Positions 6,091 through 8,805 of a stretch of DNA of 8,805 bases are shown here, piece after piece; position 1 is the stretch's first letter; every line of letters begins with the position of its first letter. The notes under the pieces were generated by a model. The model did not search any database, was not told where the DNA came from, and saw nothing but the letters and a program-made list of their open reading frames with translations. Both the position numbers and the translations under genes were made by a program. Location: NCBI GenBank assembly GCA_003154855.1, contig PMEV01000346.1, positions 5,879 through 14,683 on the forward strand. Direction: 5' to 3'. Source of the DNA: Bryobacterales bacterium (GTDB lineage Bacteria > Acidobacteriota > Terriglobia > Bryobacterales > Bryobacteraceae).

Positions 6091-7509
6091 ATGAAAACGC
6101 TCAGAAGTGGGACGGCAATTCGGCGGGCGGTGGCAGTGGCGAGCACGCTACTGATCGCCTGTTCCGCAAGCTTCGCGCAAGCACCGGCGGGACCGGCTCC
6201 GGCGGCGCAACAGGCTGCGCCGCTGCTGTCGGCGGACCAATTGGATGCACTGGTGGCGCCGGTCGCGCTGTATCCCGACCCGCTGCTCAGCCAAGTGCTG
6301 GCCGCCAGCACGTACCCACTGGAAGTCGCACAAGCGCAGCAGTGGCTGTTGCAGAATAGCAACCTGCAGGGCGCGCAACTGATGGACGCTGCCAAGGGGC
6401 AGAACTGGGATCCTAGCGTTGCGGCGATGGTGGCGTTTCCAGAGGCGCTCAGGCGGATGGCCAGCGACCTCCGGTGGGCCACGGATCTGGGGAACGCGTT
6501 CCTGGCCCAGCAGGGGGATGTGATGAGCGCGGTGCAGAGGATGCGGCTGCGGGCCAGGAGTAACGGCAAGCTGAACAGCACGCCGCAACAGGTTGTGACG
6601 ACGGAGACGGAGAACGGCCAGAATGCGATCGAGATCCAGCCGGCCGATCCGCAGGTGATCTACGTTCCGGAGTACAGCCCGTCTTACGTTTGGGGCGCGC
6701 CGGTCTGGAACGAATACCCGGACCTGTGGTATCCGGGCGGATTCGGTTGGGGATTCGGGCCGGGGATCTACATGGGCGCCTTCTACCCGGGCTGGGGAGG
6801 CTGGGGAGGCTGGGGATGGGGCTGCGGGTGGTTTGGCGGCGGGTTGTTCCTGAACACGGGCTTCTTCGGGCACTACGGGTTTCACCATGGGGGCAATTGG
6901 GGCGGCGGTGGTTGGGGCAGAGGAGCTGGCGGCCGGATGGCTTGGGCGCATGATCCGGTACACCGGATGGGAGTTGCCTATTCGAGCCGGGGAGTGGCGA
7001 GCCGGTACGGATCGACCCGTTACGCAGGCGCTCCGCGGACCATTAGCAGCGCGGGCCGGACTGGCACGGCGCAGATGAGCCGGGCTGCCACCACGGGCGG
7101 GACTCGATCGGCTGCCGCCGGAGGGTGGCAGCACATCGGCGCCAGCAACGGAGCTGCGCGCAGCGGGGCCACGGGATTCCAGTCGAGCAACCGGGGCTAT
7201 GCGGGATCCTATGGGCAGGCGGCGCGGAGCTACGGTTCGGCGCAAAGCTATCGCGGGTCTGGCGCGACGCAGGGGTACCGGAGTGCGCCGTCCTACGGCC
7301 GGTCTTACTCGTCCGGGTACTCGGCGCCGCGTAGTTACGGATCTTACGCGCCGAGATCGTACTCGGCTCCGTCGGCCTCGCGCTCTTACAGCGGAGGGGC
7401 CCGCAGTTCGGGCGGATACTCGGGCGGGGGCGGACACTCGAGCGGAGGCGGCGGGCACGTCAGCGGAGGCGGGGGCGGCGGACATTCTGGCGGAGGCGGC
7501 CGCCGGTAG
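6091..7509 (+). CDS. exported DUF3300 protein with low-complexity Gly/Ser/Tyr tail
   Basis: The product is a 472-residue secreted or envelope protein of the DUF3300 family, whose function is unknown. Residues 1-31 form a signal peptide ending 'SASFAQA'. 'LIAC' at 21-24 could instead be a lipobox, so a lipoprotein is possible. The conserved domain starts with 'LSADQLDALVAPVALYPDPLLSQVLAASTYP' split around residues 47-77, continues through 'WDPSVAAMVAFPEAL', and ends at 'VIYVPEYSPSYVWG' (from Val189). The middle (about 205-290) is Gly/Trp/Phe/Tyr-rich. From about 310 onward it is low complexity: SYG-type repeats, then GGGGH repeats to the end. ATG 6091 is chosen because it starts the signal peptide and AAGGTGG lies just upstream; an in-frame GTG at 6013 would put 26 extra residues before the signal peptide. 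It is a single-gene unit ended by the terminator at 7535-7572. Confidence 0.88.
   Translation: MKTLRSGTAIRRAVAVASTLLIACSASFAQAPAGPAPAAQQAAPLLSADQLDALVAPVALYPDPLLSQVLAASTYPLEVAQAQQWLLQNSNLQGAQLMDAAKGQNWDPSVAAMVAFPEALRRMASDLRWATDLGNAFLAQQGDVMSAVQRMRLRARSNGKLNSTPQQVVTTETENGQNAIEIQPADPQVIYVPEYSPSYVWGAPVWNEYPDLWYPGGFGWGFGPGIYMGAFYPGWGGWGGWGWGCGWFGGGLFLNTGFFGHYGFHHGGNWGGGGWGRGAGGRMAWAHDPVHRMGVAYSSRGVASRYGSTRYAGAPRTISSAGRTGTAQMSRAATTGGTRSAAAGGWQHIGASNGAARSGATGFQSSNRGYAGSYGQAARSYGSAQSYRGSGATQGYRSAPSYGRSYSSGYSAPRSYGSYAPRSYSAPSASRSYSGGARSSGGYSGGGGHSSGGGGHVSGGGGGGHSGGGGRR
6790..6821 (+). repeat. 9-bp triplicate GGCTGGGGA with G-quadruplex pattern, inside the DUF3300 gene
   Basis: GGCTGGGGA is repeated exactly three times (6790-6816), encoding part of the Gly-Trp run. 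With the next G-run the coding strand shows four GGGG tracts (6794-6797, 6803-6806, 6812-6815, 6818-6821) with gaps of 5, 5 and 2 nt. This fits a four-tetrad quadruplex in the mRNA or non-template strand. Confidence 0.6.
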
Positions 7510-7534
7510 GTGAGAGCGCCAGAACGGGCGGGTC

Positions 7535-7572
7535 GAAGCACGTGCGAAGGTCGCACGTGCTTCCGCTTTTTT
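7535..7572 (+). terminator. intrinsic terminator of the DUF3300 gene
   Basis: GAAGCACGTGCGA (7535-7547) and its exact complement (7551-7563) form a 13-bp perfect stem with an AGG loop. CGC and six T's (7567-7572) follow. This is a textbook Rho-independent terminator, 25 bp past the stop codon. It separates the DUF3300 gene from the next unit. Confidence 0.92.
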
Positions 7573-7600
7573 GGGGCACGGCAAGCGCGGCGAGTATACT
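7571..7600 (+). promoter_or_regulatory. probable promoter of the GerW-like gene pair
   Basis: TATACT (7595-7600) is a good -10, five of six to consensus. TTGGGG (7571-7576), overlapping the end of the terminator T-tract, is a weak -35 at 18-bp spacing. Transcription would begin near 7607, leaving a 23-nt leader with CAGGAGG (7617-7623). Confidence 0.5.
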
Positions 7601-7629
7601 GAAGGGGAATTCCAATCAGGAGGTTTCCC

Positions 7630-7998
7630 ATGAGTCGGAAGATGGTCATTGTCATTGCGGCTGGGCTGATGTTGGGGACCCTCGCCGCGGGGCAGAACGC
7701 GCCGGAGAAGAAGCCTACGGCGCCCGCCGTTCAGCCTGCCAGCCAGTTGGCGGATAGCATGGCGCAGCGGCTGAGCGATGAGCTGCATGTGAAGACGGCG
7801 GTCGGCGCGCCCGTGAGAGTGGGTTCGGTCACGCTGATACCGATCGTCAGGATTGAGGTCAGCTTCGGGGGTGGAGGTGTGGCTGGTCCGGGTGGCGATT
7901 TGTTCGCCATGAGCGGCGAAGTTCGGCCTCTGGGATTCGTCGCCATCACCAAGACGGGAACGCGCTTCCTGAGCGTGGCAAAGGCGGTAGCGAAATGA
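7630..7998 (+). CDS. exported GerW/YtfJ-like domain protein
   Basis: This 122-residue protein has an N-terminal signal peptide (about 1-21, basic MSRK then a hydrophobic core ending 'LAAG'), a Pro/Ala/Lys linker, and one GerW/YtfJ-like domain (about 44-118). The match rests on 'VKTAVGAPVRVGSVTLIPIV' (54-73), a Gly-rich loop 'FGGGGVAGPGG' and 'VRPLGFVAIT'. These fit the Bacillus YtfJ pattern of GDPV..., a hydrophobic strand, a Gly-rich stretch and a P-I/L-A/G-F strand (family memory, not a search). The known family members act in spores and lack a signal peptide, so export here implies another role. ATG 7630 has CAGGAGG 6 nt upstream, the best ribosome-binding site in the window. It is first in a two-gene unit and its stop overlaps the next ATG by 4 bp (ATGA), indicating translational coupling. 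Confidence 0.75.
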   Translation: MSRKMVIVIAAGLMLGTLAAGQNAPEKKPTAPAVQPASQLADSMAQRLSDELHVKTAVGAPVRVGSVTLIPIVRIEVSFGGGGVAGPGGDLFAMSGEVRPLGFVAITKTGTRFLSVAKAVAK

Positions 7999-8805
7999 GC
8001 CCGATGCTGAGGCGCCTGGTATTGGCGGCGGCCGCGATTCTGCCGGCGGCGGTAGGGAGAGCCCAGACTCCGTTGGCCAGGCCGCTGGCCGACTTCGACA
8101 AGATGGTCTCGGAGATGAAAGCCAGCGGCGTGACCGGAGAGCCCGTTCGAGTGGGCACAACGGTGGTGGTTCCGTTTGCCGCGATGAAATTCGGGCTCGG
8201 GGCCGGGGGAGGGACGACGGGCTTTGGCGGCGGGATGGGCGGGAAGATCGTTCCGCTGGGAGCCGTGATCGTCGAGGGCGACGAGGTTCGCTTGGAACAG
8301 TTTCCAGAGCCGGATGAGAAGCCCACGCTATTCCACCAGATCCTGCAGGCCATCCGGGAACGGAAGGTGGTGTTCATGGTGAACGGTCTGAACATCGGAC
8401 ACATCGCCCCCGGTGCGGTTCAGGAGCTGGCCCCGTTGATTTCGGGGATGATGGGACAGACGACGATCCTGGTCAATGGCCTTAATCTAGGGAGTCTGTC
8501 CGCGCCGGGTTCGGCCAAGTCCGCGGCCCGCGGCGCCTCGCTGGGCGCACTCAAGGAACTCTACGAGGCGAAGAAGTACGACGATGCCCTGGCCATGGCG
8601 AACACATTGAGCGCGCAGGATCCGAAGAGCGCCGAGATCCACGTATGGAAGGGCCGGATCATGGGCCGGCTAGCGATGGGCAATCCGGTGGACATGATGA
8701 AGTTCGGACCGGGCGCCAAGGGAGAGTTCGAACAGGCGGTGACGCTGGACCCGGGTAACCCGGATGCGCACCTGGGCCGGGGCGTGGCCCGGTTGATGAC
8801 CCCAC
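7995..8805 (+). CDS. exported GerW-like protein with TPR-like C-terminus (3'-truncated by window end)
   Basis: The frame opens at ATG 7995, inside the ATGA overlap with the previous stop, and stays open for 270 codons to the window edge, so the C-terminus is missing. Residues 1-24 are a signal peptide ('LVLAAAAILPAAVGRAQ'). Residues 37-100 repeat the GerW-like pattern of the preceding protein: GEPVRVG at 48-54, a hydrophobic strand ending in Pro60, Gly-rich loop 67-83, and 'IVPLGAVIV' at 85-93. Next is a segment with two related motifs, NGLNIGHIAPG (130-140) and NGLNLGSLSAPG (161-172). From about 182, 'ALKELYEAKKYDDALAMANT' and 'FEQAVTLDPGNPDAHLGRGV' look like TPR helices, which usually bind partner proteins. 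ATG 8004 is a possible alternative start. The two GerW-like genes probably arose by duplication and act together in the envelope; the function is unknown. Confidence 0.75.
   Translation, partial: MSPMLRRLVLAAAAILPAAVGRAQTPLARPLADFDKMVSEMKASGVTGEPVRVGTTVVVPFAAMKFGLGAGGGTTGFGGGMGGKIVPLGAVIVEGDEVRLEQFPEPDEKPTLFHQILQAIRERKVVFMVNGLNIGHIAPGAVQELAPLISGMMGQTTILVNGLNLGSLSAPGSAKSAARGASLGALKELYEAKKYDDALAMANTLSAQDPKSAEIHVWKGRIMGRLAMGNPVDMMKFGPGAKGEFEQAVTLDPGNPDAHLGRGVARLMTP

Noticed and set aside
6148..8160. Long minus-strand frame (670 codons) opposite DUF3300 and the GerW-like gene
   Set aside because: It is Arg/Ser/Pro-rich antisense sequence that crosses a strong terminator and three well-supported plus-strand genes.

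Overview
This is an 8.8 kb, GC-rich window of bacterial chromosome. Acidobacteriota, probably near Solibacter/Bryobacter, is my best guess. It rests on a pilin with the C-terminal signature 'FFSDQT...', a large secreted DUF3300 protein, signal-peptide-bearing GerW/YtfJ-like proteins and TANAAT-type -10 boxes. The phylum is inferred. No rRNA, tRNA, CRISPR array, transposase or phage gene is visible, and the genes read as ordinary resident chromosome.

Layout. (a) 1-513: a type IV pilin/pseudopilin-like protein on the plus strand. (b) 506-910, minus strand: a small unassigned multi-pass membrane protein, convergent with the pilin gene and overlapping it by 8 bp. (c) 1042-3812: a compact heat-shock cluster hrcA-grpE-dnaJ (repressor, nucleotide-exchange factor, J-protein). 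dnaK is absent and there is no recognisable CIRCE operator. (d) 3813-3967: a non-coding stretch with a TAGAAT -10-like box followed by several nested hairpins, a candidate structured leader for the next gene. (e) 3968-4153: a 61-residue Flp-type (type IVb) pilin, followed by an 11-bp GC-rich hairpin. (f) 4154-4329: a short intergenic segment with a three-unit 10-bp repeat. (g) 4330-5880, minus strand: purH, the bifunctional enzyme for the last two steps of IMP synthesis. (h) 5881-6090: a divergent intergenic region with a 9-bp inverted repeat, a near-perfect 13-bp palindrome and a phased direct repeat. (i) 6091-7509: an exported DUF3300 protein with a Gly/Trp-rich middle and a Ser/Tyr/Gly/His low-complexity tail, closed by an excellent intrinsic terminator. 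(j) 7571-8805: a new transcription unit of two translationally coupled genes (ATGA overlap). Both encode exported proteins with a GerW/YtfJ-like domain. The second also has a duplicated NGLN motif and TPR-like helices, and runs off the right edge.

Functionally the window mixes proteostasis (hrcA-grpE-dnaJ), purine synthesis (purH), surface appendages (two unrelated pilin classes) and an envelope/secreted set of unknown role (DUF3300, GerW-like, GerW-TPR). The most novel-looking parts are the structured leader of the flp gene and the exported GerW-like/GerW-TPR pair, because GerW was described as a spore protein and this organism is unlikely to sporulate.
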